The notes: generated from the sequence alone by a model not told the origin. Positions 26,815 through 37,600 are shown, counted from the stretch's first letter. The stretch is 64,000 nt of DNA from Gammaproteobacteria bacterium (GCA_026707735.1 JAPOWH010000002.1:186001-250000), one strand, 5' to 3'. Numbers and translations: made by a program.

Positions 26815-28476
26815 ATGGCGAGAATTTGTACCGTTTCCTTAATTGCCGCGTTTGTTCTTGCGGGCTGCACGACAGTAACTGAGATACCACCACTTCCGTA
26901 TCCGGAGCAAGTCCTACAGGCCAAGACCGAGGACGTTGTCGACGTTGCCGCGCTAGCAGACTCGTTCGTCGAGGAGCAAATGAGCGCGGAGCTCCTGCAG
27001 GAACTCGCGCAGTTTGAGCTCGAAACTCGTGCTTTCAGCGATCGCAAGCTACCACTTGGACCCCTGGGAACGGCCATACTTGATCGATGCTACATCAGTC
27101 TCGTAGGGCACACTGCGATGGCCGAGTTCTACGAGCATCTTGGCGAGCAACAGGCAACCGTACATCGCGATTGGATCGAATCCATCACGCGATACATTGC
27201 TGAAGATCGCGATGGTTCGCGAGACGACCCCTACAAAGTGTTTACAAAACCGCAGGCCGAGACTTTTCTTGAAAACGATGGTTTCCGAGTTCTTGGCTCT
27301 TACTATGACGGGGTGCCGGAGACTCCCCTACTTCTTGCGGTTCTTGTTGAAAAGGACAGCACCCAGTCCGAAACAGTGTTCTTCGATTTCAGCGCGACTT
27401 TCGACGAACTCGCATCCCTAGTCAACGTGCCGGAAAATTCGGAAGACGCCGATAAACGTAACTACGTAATGTATTTTCTTGCTAGCCAGGGAGATTCAGC
27501 TGCACAAGCGAGTATGGGCTCGCTCCTCGCGCAGTTGGGTCGCACTCAAGAAGCGAGACGGTGGCTGACCGCCGCTATACATGGAGGCAATGCGTATGCG
27601 CATTTGATAACTGCGCGGATGTTTGTCGCTAGAGCGAGTCGTGGGAGGGAATCAAGTAGACCAACGTACTTGAGCTGGGCTCACGGTCACTATAACGATG
27701 CCGTCGAGGCTGGTTTGGACCCCGCAATTCGGGAGCTGGGCATGCTTCTTATTCAAGGAGATTTCGGTGAGAGGGCTATTGAGGAAGGTATTGCTTACTT
27801 GGAACGGGCAGCGCAACAAGACGACGTCCCCGCGTTGATCACATTGGCGAGAATGGCATACAGTGGCGAGAACCAAGGCCAGCCGGACTTTGAGCGCGCT
27901 GCGACGTTTTACGAACAGGCAGCGCGAATCGGCGGCTCGCCTGTCCGGGTCGAGTACTTTCGTTTTCTTGCTGACTCGAACACTCCTCTGAGGGCCACCC
28001 GTCAGTCGTTCGATTGGTTAGAAGAAGCTGCTGATTCAGGAAGCGCCGAGGCCATGGTAGAGATAGGCAATTGCCATGCACGTGGGTGCTTGGACAAACC
28101 CAACTACAGGAAAGCGAAGTCATGGTATCGTCGCGCCGTGAGAGCGGCATCGGAAAATCCCAGTGTAGTCAACGAAGTCGCGTGGACGATGACCGTTTCG
28201 CACATTGATTCTTTGCGCAGTCCTCGCTACGCACGTCGCATCATGGACCAAATGATGGAGAACAGTGAGTTAGCGCGCCAGCAACCGGAGTTTCTCGACA
28301 CGTGGGCGGCGGCCTATGCGGCAACGGGCGATTTCGAAAAGGCGGTTGAATTGCAGCATCAAGCCCTGCGAGTGGCGCAATCGAATCGAACATTGCCGCA
28401 GGAACACCTTGAAGCCATAAAAGCGCATTTGGAAAGTTTCAGTAAAGGTGAGGCTGTACTAAAACCCATACCCTGA
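26815..28476 (+). CDS. Lipoprotein with Sel1/TPR-like repeats
   Basis: The protein starts with a lipoprotein signal peptide ending in the lipobox VLAGC (Cys18). The N-terminal 200 residues are not recognised. From about 225 to 460 there are helical Sel1-like repeats with AA..G...A spacing (ASMGSLLAQLGRTQEARRW, then AIEEGIAYLERAAQ, SFDWLEEAADSGSAEAM and KAKSWYRRAVRAA), ending in a TPR-like pair. Such proteins sit in the outer or inner membrane facing the periplasm as protein-interaction scaffolds. The next gene, mnmH, starts 16 bases after the stop and may share its transcript without a functional link. Confidence 0.8.
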   Translation: MARICTVSLIAAFVLAGCTTVTEIPPLPYPEQVLQAKTEDVVDVAALADSFVEEQMSAELLQELAQFELETRAFSDRKLPLGPLGTAILDRCYISLVGHTAMAEFYEHLGEQQATVHRDWIESITRYIAEDRDGSRDDPYKVFTKPQAETFLENDGFRVLGSYYDGVPETPLLLAVLVEKDSTQSETVFFDFSATFDELASLVNVPENSEDADKRNYVMYFLASQGDSAAQASMGSLLAQLGRTQEARRWLTAAIHGGNAYAHLITARMFVARASRGRESSRPTYLSWAHGHYNDAVEAGLDPAIRELGMLLIQGDFGERAIEEGIAYLERAAQQDDVPALITLARMAYSGENQGQPDFERAATFYEQAARIGGSPVRVEYFRFLADSNTPLRATRQSFDWLEEAADSGSAEAMVEIGNCHARGCLDKPNYRKAKSWYRRAVRAASENPSVVNEVAWTMTVSHIDSLRSPRYARRIMDQMMENSELARQQPEFLDTWAAAYAATGDFEKAVELQHQALRVAQSNRTLPQEHLEAIKAHLESFSKGEAVLKPIP

Positions 28477-28492
28477 ACTTGTTGGTTCGCCA

Positions 28493-29527
28493 TTGAACAC
28501 GGACGAGATCAACGACCATGTGTCGTTGCTGCGGGACGAGACACCGATTGTCGACGTGCGTGCGCCCGCGGAATTTGAGCGAGGTGCAATAGCGTCTGCG
28601 GCAAATATCCCAATTCTTGATGATGCCGAACGGGAGAGCGTTGGGTTGGCTTACAAGCACAACGGGCGCGATGCTGCTGTTACAAAAGGCCACCAGATAG
28701 TTCAGGGCAGCGTCAAATCCGAACGCATCGCGCGGTGGCGGGAGTTCATTGCAAAGCATCCCCAAGCGGTCTTGTGTTGCTGGAGAGGCGGAATGCGGTC
28801 TCAGCTTGCGCAAGCGTGGTTGGCGGAACAGGGGGTACGAGTTCCACGTGTCGCGGGAGGTACTAAAGCGCTGCGACAGTGTTGCATGCAAACTCTTGAA
28901 CAGGCGCAATCTCGAACTTTCGTCGTAGTGGCGGGCCGTACCGGAAGCGGCAAGACGGGCTTGCTACGTTCACTAACTCACTCCATCGATCTTGAAGGAC
29001 TGGCTAATCACAGAGGTTCTGCGTTCGGCGCATTGACCACACCACAACCGAAGCCAATTTCGTTTGAGTTCTCGCTGGCCACACAGTTGCTAAACATGGA
29101 AGCGCATAGGACAATCTTGATTGAGGACGAGAGTCCAATGATCGGCAGATTGCGTGTTCCAGAACCAATTGTCTCGGCGATTTCCAATGCGCCAATCGTT
29201 CTACTAACGGTCCCGCGCAAGAAACGCATTTCGCTTACATACGAATCCTACGTAGCGGGCACTTCGGGCGACGTGCTTCGCACCAATTTGAGCAAGATTC
29301 GGAAACGTCTTGGCGATGTTCGCTACAACGAGGTTCTTTCTTCCCTCGAATTGGCGTTGGAACAGAACAACAAGCGGGACCACTACAAATGGATTGGATT
29401 GTTGCTTGACTACTACTACGATCCCATGTACGACTACCAACTAGCCAAGAAGACTTCACGAATCGAGTTTGAAGGAGACGAATCGGCCTTGAAGTCGCAC
29501 CTAGAAAGCAACCACGGCATTCACTGA
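28493..29527 (+). CDS. mnmH: tRNA 2-selenouridine synthase
   Basis: MnmH (SelU) converts 2-thiouridine at the wobble position of some tRNAs to 2-selenouridine using selenophosphate. The 344-residue protein has an N-terminal rhodanese domain with IVDVRAPAEF and the active-site Cys96 in CCWRGGMRSQ, then a P-loop domain with GRTGSGKT (148-155). The start is TTG, 16 bases after the preceding stop. No selD or other selenium gene is in the window, so selenium use must be judged elsewhere in the genome. The 3' end overlaps the convergent crotonase by 7 bases. Confidence 0.94.
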   Translation: MNTDEINDHVSLLRDETPIVDVRAPAEFERGAIASAANIPILDDAERESVGLAYKHNGRDAAVTKGHQIVQGSVKSERIARWREFIAKHPQAVLCCWRGGMRSQLAQAWLAEQGVRVPRVAGGTKALRQCCMQTLEQAQSRTFVVVAGRTGSGKTGLLRSLTHSIDLEGLANHRGSAFGALTTPQPKPISFEFSLATQLLNMEAHRTILIEDESPMIGRLRVPEPIVSAISNAPIVLLTVPRKKRISLTYESYVAGTSGDVLRTNLSKIRKRLGDVRYNEVLSSLELALEQNNKRDHYKWIGLLLDYYYDPMYDYQLAKKTSRIEFEGDESALKSHLESNHGIH

Positions 29528-30369
29528 TTCTTGAGCGGCGACATGCGTTCGCGGTAGTTCTCCAACGCTCGTTGAACCATGGGGCGCCCCTTTCCTTTGT
29601 AGTCGCGAAGTGCAAAGTCTTCGTCTTGCTCTGCTTCAACCGAGAGCATGTGCATGAGATGGGCTGAGGAGATGTGCGAATTGAACCCCTGCACATCCTG
29701 CATATGGTTAACGGCCATTTTCGTCATGCGAAGCTGAAAGGGATCGTTTCGTGCCACGCGTCGAGCGTAGTTCAGCACACTTTCCCTCAATTCGTTGTCA
29801 GACACAACGCGATTGACGAAACCCATTCGTTGCGCTTCGTACGCATCCAGAAAAGTTCCTTCGAACAGCAATTCCTTTACTTGGCGAACATGCACGTCCC
29901 ACGGAATGCTGAAATATTGGAAGTTGCTTCCAAGAAACATTGCCGACTCTCCCGCATATATGACGTCCATGGCACTCGCGACCATCCAGCCTCCGAAGAT
30001 GCAGTACCCAGTGACGCCCGCAATGGTAGGTTTGGGTACGTTCCTCCAACGCGTGGTCTTGTCGACATAGATCTCGCGTGAGTGCTGATAGCGTCCTCGC
30101 AATCCTTGCGGGATTGGTCTGTTCTTGCGGTCTTCTAGCTCATCGGGTGTTCCCAAGTCGTGACCGCTGGAAAAATGGTGGCCAGCGCCAAAGATCGCGA
30201 CAACACGCACGTTTTGATCTTCAGAGGCCTTGAGGAAGAGTTCGTCAAGTTGCTCCAGCACTTGCCGGCTTTGAGCGTTTCGATAAGGTTCACGATTGAT
30301 CGTGATTTCAGCGATATGGTCGTTTACTTCGTAGAGCACGTCAGTAGTGGTCTTCATAGGTTCATCCAT
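29521..30369 (-). CDS. Crotonase-family protein, divergent
   Basis: This 282-residue protein keeps the crotonase framework (AEITINREPYRNAQS, HHFSSGHDLG, PTIAGVTGYCIFGGWMVASAMDVIYAG), but the GGG oxyanion segment is FGGW, and neither hydratase Glu is in place (WMVASA and FSIPWDVHVRQ). It also has an insertion after the first oxyanion segment (about 70-100). It resembles crotonases often annotated as enoyl-CoA hydratases in degradative gene sets, with unknown reaction. The start may be 30369 or the ATG at 30357; neither has a good ribosome binding site. Confidence 0.87.
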   Translation of the reverse strand: MDEPMKTTTDVLYEVNDHIAEITINREPYRNAQSRQVLEQLDELFLKASEDQNVRVVAIFGAGHHFSSGHDLGTPDELEDRKNRPIPQGLRGRYQHSREIYVDKTTRWRNVPKPTIAGVTGYCIFGGWMVASAMDVIYAGESAMFLGSNFQYFSIPWDVHVRQVKELLFEGTFLDAYEAQRMGFVNRVVSDNELRESVLNYARRVARNDPFQLRMTKMAVNHMQDVQGFNSHISSAHLMHMLSVEAEQDEDFALRDYKGKGRPMVQRALENYRERMSPLKNQ

Positions 30370-30426
30370 TCAAGAGATCGATTAGACGGAAACAATCCTG
30401 TGTCTGCTGTCGGTAAGACGGCAAGG

Positions 30427-31305
30427 CTACTTCTTTAGGAAATCACCTAGCAGCCGAGTAACTTCGTTCAATTGATCGTGGTGCGTCCAATGACCAGCAT
30501 TTTCCACTACAGATAGTTCCACATGGCGAAAATGGCGAAGAGTATCGTCTTGTCCAATCCGATGGGGATACCCATGTCGAGAATTTACGATTAAGACCGG
30601 ACAAGAAATGAGCTTCCAAAGCGCCTTGGAATCGTCTTCTGTCACGTCGTAGGGGCTACCTGATCGAGTGTAGTTGTCGAATTTCCAGGAATAGGTACCG
30701 TCTTCGTTCTGGTTGCTTCCATGAATTGTCAAGTATCTTGCCTGTTCGGGTTCGAGATGCGGATTGGCAGTCTGCATTCGCTGGTAGGCTTCCTCAACGC
30801 TCTTGTATCTCTTAGGGATGCGTCCCGCCAATTCGCGATTACCCGCGATCCAATGGGCCAATCGTTCACGAGGCCTGTCCTTGAACGGATCAGGGTAGAG
30901 TCCAATTGGCTCGATCATGGCCAAGCGACCGATCCGCTCTGGATAGATTCCCGCAAACAACGCGGCAATTGTTCCACCCATCGAGTGAGCAACGATGTTT
31001 ACGTTGTCGAGTTTGGCTTGTCGCACTAGCTGCTCTATGTCACAAACATACTCTAGGTACGAATAGGTGCTGCCAGTGGACCAATCTGAGTCGCCATGTC
31101 CACGAAGGTCGGGAACCACAACGTGAAAGTCCTCTTGAAAAACTTGCGCAACGCGGTCCCAGGAACGGCTGTGGTCGCGTATGCCATGGATGAGCAGCAG
31201 GTGGGAAAGATGATCGTTTCCCCAATCGATGTATTGCAATCGCAGACGCTGCGAAAAGTATGTATGTGTTGTAGGGCTTTGAGCTTGCAGTCGCTTCTTG
31301 TTCAC
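30427..31305 (-). CDS. Alpha/beta hydrolase, intact paralogue of the frameshifted gene
   Basis: This 292-residue hydrolase has LLIHGIRDH (oxyanion), PDLRGHGDS, nucleophile Ser in VAHSMGGT and the catalytic His segment ENAGHWTHHDQ. It closely matches the broken gene at 15818-16692 over its full length, including YFSQRLRL and the long TIHGSNQNEDGTYSWKFDNY stretch (given in part). The family resembles epoxide hydrolases, haloalkane dehalogenases and esterases; no choice can be made. The start is GTG. The window therefore holds two copies of which one is damaged. Confidence 0.9.
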   Translation of the reverse strand: MNKKRLQAQSPTTHTYFSQRLRLQYIDWGNDHLSHLLLIHGIRDHSRSWDRVAQVFQEDFHVVVPDLRGHGDSDWSTGSTYSYLEYVCDIEQLVRQAKLDNVNIVAHSMGGTIAALFAGIYPERIGRLAMIEPIGLYPDPFKDRPRERLAHWIAGNRELAGRIPKRYKSVEEAYQRMQTANPHLEPEQARYLTIHGSNQNEDGTYSWKFDNYTRSGSPYDVTEDDSKALWKLISCPVLIVNSRHGYPHRIGQDDTLRHFRHVELSVVENAGHWTHHDQLNEVTRLLGDFLKK

Positions 31306-31352
31306 GGGCGAGGAATGAAGTTTGACCTATTGGATGCCGATATCGGGCAAGT

Positions 31353-32042
31353 TCAGCTGTCGGCGCTATTGTGAAACGCTGCGACGAGGTCGGAATACAC
31401 GCGGACTAAAGGACCGTATTTCGCTCTCGGTTGTTCGTTTCGTGCGTAGGCTTCCAAGCTGTCTGAGCCGCTGTGCCACCCTGCAAGAACCCCTGCCCAA
31501 TGTGTGCCCGGTCCGCCTGGTTGCGAACTCCCTATCTCATCCAATTCACTCTTGACATGCCCCGGGACTTCAAGGTGTCCAGGCAAGTAGTCAATTACTC
31601 GGGCCGCGGTCTGCTGAGGGCCTGCGGATTCAATTTGAAATTCCGAGTAGCCTCCTTCATCGGCACGAAATCGAATGCAGTTGAGGTGTTCTAGCTTCTC
31701 GATCACTCCACCCCAGGTTGGAAACTCAAACCTCCCACCAACTCGCAACTCCAATTTAGTTTCGAACATCCACGTGCTCAATTCTTCAGCAACTGAGATG
31801 AATTTCCACGCGGTGGGCAAATCGACTCGTAGCTTCCTTGTGAACTTCAATGTGCTTTTGTCGAGCAAAACGCAGCAATTACGAGCGTATTGAATCAGCT
31901 CTGTCCAACTCTCAAATCCGTACTCTCTTGCCAAAGACTCTTGACTGGAAGTTGGGTCGCCGCACGTACCGTTTCCCCTTTTCGCGGCTTGATCAGTCAA
32001 GAATTGAAGAGTAGACGATTCAGATACGAGTGGTCTGGCCAT
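31353..32042 (-). CDS. SRPBCC/AHSA1-like domain protein
   Basis: The first 55 residues contain SSQESLAREYGFESWTELIQYAR, a short helical module usually found ahead of ankyrin or SRPBCC domains. The rest (about 62-225) looks like an activator-of-Hsp90/START-like SRPBCC fold (FTRKLRVDLPTAWKFISVAEELSTWM, then LRVGGRFEFPTWGG), which makes a hydrophobic ligand pocket. The ligand is unknown. It is divergent from rtcB, with a 208-base gap to the chosen rtcB start. Confidence 0.72.
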   Translation of the reverse strand: MARPLVSESSTLQFLTDQAAKRGNGTCGDPTSSQESLAREYGFESWTELIQYARNCCVLLDKSTLKFTRKLRVDLPTAWKFISVAEELSTWMFETKLELRVGGRFEFPTWGGVIEKLEHLNCIRFRADEGGYSEFQIESAGPQQTAARVIDYLPGHLEVPGHVKSELDEIGSSQPGGPGTHWAGVLAGWHSGSDSLEAYARNEQPRAKYGPLVRVYSDLVAAFHNSADS

Positions 32043-32250
32043 GGGATGAGAGGTCCGATCCGAAATGGCGGGGGGAACATTAAACCCGTTTGAGGTTGTG
32101 GTTGCTACCGAAACCTACAATTCTCGAAGCTTGTGCTTGACAGGCAATTGCCATTGAGGATAGTTATTTCTGTAGTTGAGTGAACGATTAGTCATTGGCA
32201 TTGTCATACTCGACCTCCAGAGATTATGTGAAAGAACTGAAGACGCAGAC

Positions 32251-33480
32251 ATGAATGGTCTATCTAGCAACACATCGAAGCTGAAGGTCTGGGACGAGGG
32301 AGTGGCAATTGAAGAGCAGGCGCTACAGCAAGCGCACAACGCCTCGCAGCTTGATGTTGTGATGCACCACGTTGCACTAATGCCGGATGCACACTTTGGC
32401 AAGGGAGCAACGGTTGGCTCCGTTATTCCTACTCGCACAGATGCCATCATTCCTGCAGCTGTTGGTGTAGACATTGGCTGCGGCATGATTGCTCAGCGAA
32501 CCACGATGAACGCTTCCGACCTTCCTGACAACCTGCATGAGACTCGATTGCATCTTGAAAAAAGAATTCCTCATGGTCGCACTTCGGGAGGGCGACGGAG
32601 ACGTGACCGCGGTGCTTGGGGTGAGCCTCCTAGGTTCGTTGTAGACGCGTGGAACGCGCATTTGGCCCCGGGCTTTGAGAGCATTGAGAAGCGTCAGCCC
32701 AAACTGGGAAATGCGAACTCCATCCATCACTTAGGAACGATGGGAACGGGCAATCACTTTCTGGAAATCTGCCTAGATGAGGTAGATCGCGTGTGGTTCA
32801 TGTTGCACAGTGGTTCACGTGGCATTGGTGCGGCCATCGGGAACTTCTACATTTCAAAGGCAAAGGAATTGATGCATGAACGGCTGGGCAAATTGCCGGA
32901 TGCCGACCTGGCCTATCTCGTCGACGACAGAACGGGTATGGACGCTTTTTCCGAGTATGTAGCTGCAGTCGAGTGGGCGCAAACCTTCGCGCGCATCAAT
33001 AGGCAATTAATGATGGATCGGGCTATTCAAACCGTGCAAGGAATGAATCGGTTCCCGTCGTTTGACGTGGCCGAGCGTGCCGTGAATTGTCACCACAACT
33101 ACGTTCAACGCGAAAGTCACTTTGGCTCGGAGTGTTGGATTACTCGCAAAGGAGCGATTCGCGCAGGCAAGGGTCAGTTGGGAATCATTCCGGGCAGCAT
33201 GGGCACCCGTTCCTACATTGTTCGAGGCAAGGGAAACAGCGCATCGTTTGAGTCGTGCTCCCATGGTGCTGGCAGGCGCATGTCTCGAAATCAAGCCCGG
33301 AAGACCATCAGTGTACATAGCCACGAAGAAGCTCTTCGCAACGTCGAGTGCCGCAAAGACGCAAGTACATTAGATGAGACTCCATCCGCCTACAAGGACA
33401 TTGACGCCGTGATGGAGGCGCAGCGTGACTTGGTGGAACCAGTCCACACACTGAGGCAGGTCCTTTGCGTTAAGGGGTAG
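32251..33480 (+). CDS. rtcB: RNA-splicing ligase RtcB
   Basis: RtcB joins RNA 2',3'-cyclic phosphate (or 3'-phosphate) and 5'-OH ends using GTP and Mn. The 409-residue protein matches E. coli RtcB along its whole length, with Mn-binding VGVDIGCGM, GTMGTGNHFLE, HSGSRGIG, NCHHNY, and the guanylylated His in SHGAGR. The ATG at 32251 gives the E. coli length; the frame could extend 25 codons upstream to a TTG. No rtcA or rtcR is adjacent, so the usual RNA-repair operon is not present here. Confidence 0.96.
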   Translation: MNGLSSNTSKLKVWDEGVAIEEQALQQAHNASQLDVVMHHVALMPDAHFGKGATVGSVIPTRTDAIIPAAVGVDIGCGMIAQRTTMNASDLPDNLHETRLHLEKRIPHGRTSGGRRRRDRGAWGEPPRFVVDAWNAHLAPGFESIEKRQPKLGNANSIHHLGTMGTGNHFLEICLDEVDRVWFMLHSGSRGIGAAIGNFYISKAKELMHERLGKLPDADLAYLVDDRTGMDAFSEYVAAVEWAQTFARINRQLMMDRAIQTVQGMNRFPSFDVAERAVNCHHNYVQRESHFGSECWITRKGAIRAGKGQLGIIPGSMGTRSYIVRGKGNSASFESCSHGAGRRMSRNQARKTISVHSHEEALRNVECRKDASTLDETPSAYKDIDAVMEAQRDLVEPVHTLRQVLCVKG

Positions 33481-33858
33481 CATTGGCTTCACCCGCTGGC
33501 TAGCGCTCTCCATGGGTAGGTCCCCTGACCCTTGCTTTCAGATTGAAGCCGCGAGAGTAGGCAATGGTTTTGAGTGAATCAAATTTTCTTTAGGATGAAA
33601 AGGACTCAAGTGCCACTTTTTGCAATAAGTGTTACTTTTGGTAACATAACTGTGCAGATAAATTTGGATTGCTTATTTTGGAATCTCTAAAACGGCGCCC
33701 TCAAAACATTTGCCGTTGAAGAAGTTGCTGCTCGCTCCGCAGGTTGAGGCGGCCTCTATCCCTCCCAACCCCACCGCCTCGACCTGCAAACCCATCCAAG
33801 TCGTTTGAATCGCGTCAAATAGAATTCCCGCTGGAATGGCTTGGGGCGGGTACTGCTG
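33481..33858. other. Intergenic region between rtcB and a crotonase gene
   Basis: About 378 bases with no recognised gene. The middle (33560-33670) is strikingly AT-rich compared with its surroundings and contains the inverted repeat at 33630-33646. The right part (33673-33840) is open on the minus strand with no family similarity that I can see; it overlaps the following gene and is probably not coding. Confidence 0.45.
33630..33646. repeat. Short inverted repeat, possible operator
   Basis: TGTTAC and GTAACA flank a 5-base TTTTG spacer in the AT-rich gap before the crotonase gene at 33859. The symmetric form could bind a dimeric regulator. No protein or second copy supports this. Confidence 0.35.
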
Positions 33859-34662
33859 ATGGAGCAACTCAATTACCGTAACTTGACGGTGGAAAAACAA
33901 AACGAAATCGCGGTCGTAACATTCAACAGACCTCACAAGGCCAATGCGCTTGATCGCGACCATCTCGAGGAGATTGAGCAGGTTGCCCTCTCCTTTGGCG
34001 ACGATCCTCAAACGAGAGCGATCATATTTACTGGCAAGGGCAAGCACTTTTCCTCCGGTGCGGATTTATCACCTTCTCCCAATCCCGTCGACCAGCAAGC
34101 ATCATTGGTGCTGCGACGACGTCGCGCACGAGTTGGCGAGAGGGCGATACGTGCCCTCTACAGCATTGACCAGATAACCATCGCTGCCTGGAATGGCGCT
34201 GCCATGGGTGGCGGAGCATGCTTGGCAACGGCAATGGATTTTCGTATCGGTGCATCCGATTGCTTCATGCAATATCCGGAAGTGGAGATCGGCGTGAATC
34301 TCATGTGGAAGAGCCTTCCACTACTTGTTCATCTAGCAGGTCCAGCACGAGCCAAGCGTCTGGTGGCAGGCGGCGAAAGAATCCATGCGGAAGAATTGCT
34401 TTCATGGGGCATTCTGGATAGCGTGGTCCAATGCGACGATTTAATGAACACCGCTACGGAGTGGGCGAAACGCTACGCCCGCATGCCACCCATTCCCCAG
34501 CAAATGATCAAGCAAAGCGTAAACGCCATCGTTTCTGCACACGATGCTTCCGTTATGCACATGGACGTGGACCAAAACTTGCTGAGTGCAACTAGCCGGG
34601 ACCGCAAGGCTGCGATAAGAGCTTACTTAGAGGGGTCGACTCCGTCGTTTAGCGGCGACTAG
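33859..34662 (+). CDS. Crotonase-family protein (enoyl-CoA hydratase-like)
   Basis: This 267-residue crotonase has VVTFNRPHKANAL, HFSSGADL and NGAAMGGGACLATAMDFRIG. The first hydratase Glu site is Cys/Leu (GGGACLA). The second region reads YPEVEIGVNLMWKSL, keeping a Glu but lacking the usual IPGxGGTQRL, so the reaction may not be hydration. The ATG at 33859 is preferred over the TTG six codons earlier because of family length; a GGGGCGGG tract lies upstream. It is convergent with ileS. Confidence 0.87.
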   Translation: MEQLNYRNLTVEKQNEIAVVTFNRPHKANALDRDHLEEIEQVALSFGDDPQTRAIIFTGKGKHFSSGADLSPSPNPVDQQASLVLRRRRARVGERAIRALYSIDQITIAAWNGAAMGGGACLATAMDFRIGASDCFMQYPEVEIGVNLMWKSLPLLVHLAGPARAKRLVAGGERIHAEELLSWGILDSVVQCDDLMNTATEWAKRYARMPPIPQQMIKQSVNAIVSAHDASVMHMDVDQNLLSATSRDRKAAIRAYLEGSTPSFSGD

Positions 34663-34684
34663 ACAACTCACTGCAAGGATTTGG

Positions 34685-37600
34685 CTATACGGGTTCGATT
34701 CCGTAGCAGAATTCCTCTCCTTCCAACTTGATGCAATGTTCCAGTTCAGCGCTTGGTCGCATTTGTACGGCAAGAATCTCACTGCATATGTATTCTTGAT
34801 GCTCAAGCACTAGCTTCTCGAGACGATCCGTCGATTGGTAGTAGAGCCTTATGCGATCAGAAACGTTGAAGTCCAGCTCTTTGCGAGTTAGTTGAATCCT
34901 ATGGACGATTTCTCTAGCAGTGCCTTCGTCTTTTAGTTGCTGAGTAAGAGTGAAATCGAGGTCGATGGAAATCAAACTGTCGGAAATCACGGAGGAATCG
35001 GCATGCGCTTCACGAAATACGTGAATTTCATCCAGCGTAAACACTTCCCCGGCCAGTTCGACCGAGCCTTCGTTCTGAAACCTCTCTAGTTTTTCTGAAT
35101 TGAGCGCTTGGATACTGGCTTGGATCTCTTTCATTCGCTTGCCCAGACGCTTTCCCAATACGGGGAAGTTCGGTTTCGCGTACCAATTGATGTACTTGCC
35201 CTCGTCTGTGTCGTAGGCGACCTCCTTGACATTGAGCTCTGTCTTGATATAGCTTTCAAGCGAGCGAATGTCGTCGAGGATTTTGCTGTCGCGATGGATT
35301 ACAACAAGTCGGGATAGCGGCACTCTCAGCGAAACCTTCTTTGATTCTCGCTGCTTTCGACCCAACAGTACGATTTGCTGCATTCTTGAAACGGTCGCTT
35401 CTAGGGTGGTGTCTCGCAAACTGACCTCGGGCTCGGGATAGTCACAGAGGTGAACGGACTGTGGCCTAGCCTTGCGATCGTCTAGATCGCCAAGTCGCTG
35501 ATACACATGCTCAGAGAAGAAGGGAGCGCACGGCGACATTGCCAATGTCAGGTCAAACACCGCAGAGTAGAGAGTGCTATATGCGGCGATCTTGTCGTGA
35601 GTGAGTCCCTCGCCCCAGTATCTCGAACGATTGAGTCGTATGTACCAATTCGTCAGATCCTCGATGAACTCGAAGAGCTTGGGTACGACGTTGTCTAAGC
35701 GATAGCTCTCCATCTCTGTGGCGATCGACGTCTTCAGCGTTTGTAAGCGAGACAGAATCCAACGATCCAAGATCGTAGTCTGCTCAAAGTTTGTTTGACT
35801 CGTCGTCCATCCGTCGATCTTTGCGTAAAGGTCCAGAAAGGAATGAGCGTTGCGCCAGGGCAGCAAAGCGCGTCGAGTCAGTTCTCTAACTCCGGAGTCC
35901 AGAAATCGCTGCTCCTCACCGCGTACTAGACCCGAATTGATCAAGTAGAGGCGAAATGCGTCGGCACCATGCTTGCGCATGAGCACTTCGGGGTCGGTGT
36001 AGTTGCCGATGCTCTTTGACATCTTCTTGCCGTCAGCGGCTAAGACCAATCCGTTGACGATCACATTTTTGAACGCTGGCTTGTCGAATAGAGCCGTGCT
36101 GAGAGCAATCAGCGTATAGAACCAGCCGCGCGTTTGATCGAGCCCCTCGGCAATGAAGTCCGCGGGGAATCCGCGTTCGAATACATGCTTGTTCTCGAAG
36201 GGATAGTGCTTTTGTGCATACGGCATCGAGCCCGATTCGAACCAGCAGTCCAGCACCTCGGGAATACGCCGATATGTGCCCGGCTCACCCGGGCGTTGAA
36301 ACGTCAAGTCATCAACGCTCTCACGGTGCAGGTCGTCTGGATGCTTCCCTGTCAATGATTCGAGCTCCTGGCGTGAACCAATACAGACGCACGAACCTGA
36401 CTGATCGTTTTCCCAGATGGGGATGGGAGTACCCCACACTCGGTTTCGAGAAATGCACCAATCAATGGCATTTTCCAGCCATCGTCCCATACGGCCGTCC
36501 TGAATATGTTCCGGAACCCAGCGAATCGCCTGATTGGATTCCATCAAGGAATCGCGTATTTCAGCTATGCGAACAAACCAGGACGGCACAGCTCGATAGA
36601 TCAATGGAGAATTTGATCGATAGCAATAGGGGTAGCTGTGTTGAATTACATCATGCTCAAATACGGAGTTGCGCTGCTTTAGCCAGTCGATGATGTCGGG
36701 ATCGGCGTCCTTCACGAACTGACCAGCGAAGTCGGTAACCTCGCTCTCGAACACTCCAGACATGGAAACTGGGCACACGAAGGCATCGATTCCTCGCTCC
36801 TGCGCTATGCGATAGTCATCCTCGCCGAACGCGGGAGCTTGGTGGACGACTCCAGTTCCATCTTCAGTCGTGACGTAGTTGTCGCCAACAATGCGAAAAG
36901 CTCCCTTTGACGATAGATGTGCGAAGTATGGGAAGAGTGGTTCGTAGCGTCTTCCAATCAGACTGGCTGCGCCGACTCGCTCTTCGACGACAAGGTCATG
37001 TCGAGTTTGATAGGCGGGCAGTCGTGCCTCTGCCATGTAAATTCGCTTTTGGGTCTGTGTGTCGCACACCTTCACGTATGCGATATCGGTGCCAACACAG
37101 AGTGCAAGGTTTGACGGTAAGGTCCAAGGTGTCGTAGTCCACGCACTTACATAAGCCTCTTCGTCCAGCAATTTGAACAAGACGGTGATGGATGGATCCT
37201 GAACGTCTTGGTAATTCGAGCTTGCTTCAAAATTGGACAGTGGCGTCGCAAGTGCTGTCGAGACCGGCATGACCTTGTTTCCCCTATAGATCAATTCTCG
37301 ATCCCAGAGCGATTTGACTGCCCACCACACGGATTCCATGAAGTCTGCGTCCATGGTCTTGTAGTCGTTGTCGAAATCGACCCAACGTCCCAAGCGTGTA
37401 ACGATCGAGCGCCACTCCTTTACGTATCGTTCGACGATTCCCCGGCACTCTTGGTTGTAGCCTGCCACGCCCAGTTCGGCGACTGCCTCATGCGCCGACA
37501 TGCCGAGCTTCTTGTCTATTTCGTGCTCGATGGGGAGCCCGTGGCAATCCCAACCAAATCGGCGTTCCACGTAGCGACCTTTCATGGTCCAGTAGCGGGG

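Noticed and set aside
33673-34047. Minus-strand open frame of 124 codons overlapping the crotonase gene
   Set aside because: Most of it lies antisense to a well-supported crotonase, and the rest shows no recognisable domain.
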